Positions 50,121-51,106 of a stretch of 51,106 nt of DNA are shown here, in pieces. Each line of letters begins with the position of its first letter. Within the stretch, counting starts at the first letter, position 1. Source of the DNA: Patescibacteria group bacterium (GTDB lineage Bacteria > Patescibacteriota > Patescibacteriia > Magasanikbacterales > GWA2-37-8); contig JAQWDH010000001.1 in assembly GCA_028705565.1 (NCBI GenBank), positions 99,138 through 150,243 on the forward strand, in the 5' to 3' direction. A program made the translations under genes and the position numbers. The notes under the pieces were generated by a model. It saw nothing but the letters and a program-made list of their open reading frames with translations, did not search any database and was not told the DNA's origin.

Positions 50121-50936
50121 ATGTCTAAATTGCCAACTTTGTTGGACATGCTCCAAGCAGGAGCGCATTTTGGTCATCAAAAATCAAGATGGCACCCGAA
50201 AATGGAACAATATATTTTCGGCGCGCGCAACAACGTGCATATTATTGATTTGGAAAAAACTTTGGAGGAAATGGAAAAGGCATCGTGTTTTGTGAAAGAC
50301 ATCGTCGCCAAAGGAGGAAACATTTTGTTTTTGGGCACAAAACGCCAAGCGCGCGACTCTGTAAAAATCGCGGCCGAAAGTTGCGGAATGCCATATCTCG
50401 TTGAGCGTTGGATAGGCGGTCTTTTGACGAATTTTGAAGAAATGAGACGCCGTTTGAAAAAATATAAAACTTTAAAAGAACAAATCGCGAGCGGTGAAAT
50501 TGAAAAATACACAAAAAAAGAACAGGTGACAATGAGAAAACAGGCAGAACATATGGACAAGTATCTCATTGGTTTGATTTCTTTGGAAAAAATTCCGGAC
50601 GCGATTTATATCGCGGATTTAAGATTGGAAAAAACAGCTGTCGCTGAAGCTCGCAGAAAACATATTCCGATTATCGCGGTGTGCGACACGAATACCGACC
50701 CGACCAAAGCCGACTACGCTATTCCTGCGAACGACGATGTCGTTAAATCAATAAAGATGATGGCTGATTTTATCTCCGAAGCTGTAAAAGAAGGAAAAGA
50801 CGAATTGGAAAAAAATAAAATCGCGGCAGCGACTGTCAAGGAAAAGCAGGATAAAGCCCGAGCGAAAGCGATTGAAGATGAAAAAAAATCTTCTCCAAAA
50901 GAAGTCAAGGCGAAAAAGAGAGATGAGAGTGTTTAA
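50121..50936 (+). CDS. rpsB: 30S ribosomal protein uS2
   Basis: A small-subunit protein, 271 residues. Typical segments: LLDMLQAGAHFGHQKSRWHPKM, FLGTKRQARDSVKIAAESC, YLVERWIGGLLTNFEE, PDAIYIADLRLEKTAVAEA and IIAVCDTNTDPTKADYAIPANDD. A charged C-terminal tail follows. It has a strong promoter and a structured 140-base leader that may allow S2 to limit its own synthesis. tsf follows 24 bases later. Confidence 0.97.
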   Translation: MSKLPTLLDMLQAGAHFGHQKSRWHPKMEQYIFGARNNVHIIDLEKTLEEMEKASCFVKDIVAKGGNILFLGTKRQARDSVKIAAESCGMPYLVERWIGGLLTNFEEMRRRLKKYKTLKEQIASGEIEKYTKKEQVTMRKQAEHMDKYLIGLISLEKIPDAIYIADLRLEKTAVAEARRKHIPIIAVCDTNTDPTKADYAIPANDDVVKSIKMMADFISEAVKEGKDELEKNKIAAATVKEKQDKARAKAIEDEKKSSPKEVKAKKRDESV

Positions 50937-50960
50937 TAATTCATTTAATACTTTTATAAT

Positions 50961-51106
50961 ATGAATATCACAGCTGCCGATATCGCCAAATTCAGGGCAT
51001 CAACCGGAGCCGGTATGATGGACTGTAAAAAGGCGTTGGAAGAGGCGGAAGGCGATGAAGAAAAAGCCGCGGAAATTTTACGCAAAAAAGGCGTGCTCAA
51101 AGCCGC
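50961..51106 (+). CDS. tsf: Elongation factor Ts (5' part, truncated by the window)
   Basis: The guanine-nucleotide exchange factor for EF-Tu. The first 48 residues are visible: [20 protein letters not shown] then [20 protein letters not shown], the UBA-like N-terminal domain with its [12 protein letters not shown] signature. The standard rpsB-tsf pair shares one promoter. The gene runs past the end of the window. Confidence 0.97.
   Translation, partial: MNITAADIAKFRASTGAGMMDCKKALEEAEGDEEKAAEILRKKGVLKA

Overview
The window looks like a chromosomal segment from a Candidate Phyla Radiation (Patescibacteria) bacterium, most likely Parcubacteria. This is an inference. It rests on the compact AT-rich layout, a ThrS without its TGS domain, a four-domain S1 protein, an L11 gene with no adjacent L1 gene, an archaeal-type CMP kinase, DUF3048, FemAB-like, TrbC-like and baseplate-J-like proteins, and many small dispersed hairpin repeats. 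TGA is used as an ordinary stop codon. No rRNA gene and no complete mobile element is visible.

Layout. 1-2340: two tRNA genes, then rpmF-nusB-rnc and a small zinc-ribbon gene, all on the minus strand. 2400-5150: apt-mtnP adenine salvage, a FemAB-like gene carrying an inserted palindrome, and tRNA-Arg. 5370-9700: a HAD phosphatase and the MBL-like/membrane protein/gyrA operon on the minus strand. 9830-11790: two unknown genes. 11850-19375: rpsA, ftsH, a membrane protein, pilB and a baseplate-J-like gene. 19380-26780: thrS under a T-box, a DsbA-like protein, a TrbC/VirB2-like protein and uvrA. 26850-28800: rluD-cmk-rplS and tRNA-Ile(UAU) on the minus strand. 28900-31035: PAP2 phosphatase, nucleotidyltransferase and mltG. 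31040-35575: five tandem paralogous secreted trypsin-like proteases. 35635-42700: queA, secE-nusG-rplK and gyrB on the minus strand, then rodA. 42700-47300: a zinc-finger gene, rplY, a DUF3048 gene, and rpmE-prfA-prmC on the minus strand. 47340-51106: an LRR gene, a helical-repeat secreted protein, and rpsB-tsf (tsf runs off the end).

Functional themes are translation and its control, DNA topology and repair, cell-wall building (FemAB-like, PAP2, MltG, RodA), a type IV pilus ATPase, and an exported set that includes the protease array. Start signals fall into three groups. Housekeeping genes mostly have AT-rich leaders without a Shine-Dalgarno site. Several genes have a TATAAT box 7-9 bases before the ATG and look leaderless. 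A third group, made up of the proteases, the LRR gene and several unknown genes, has strong Shine-Dalgarno sites; those with their own promoter also carry a boxA-like motif just after it.

The most notable observations are the boxA-like leaders on protein-coding accessory genes, the five-member protease array with one member lacking catalytic residues, a complete T-box switch upstream of thrS, a pseudoknotted rpsB leader, and a miniature element with 12-bp direct repeats and a 23-bp core found inside both rluD and prmC.
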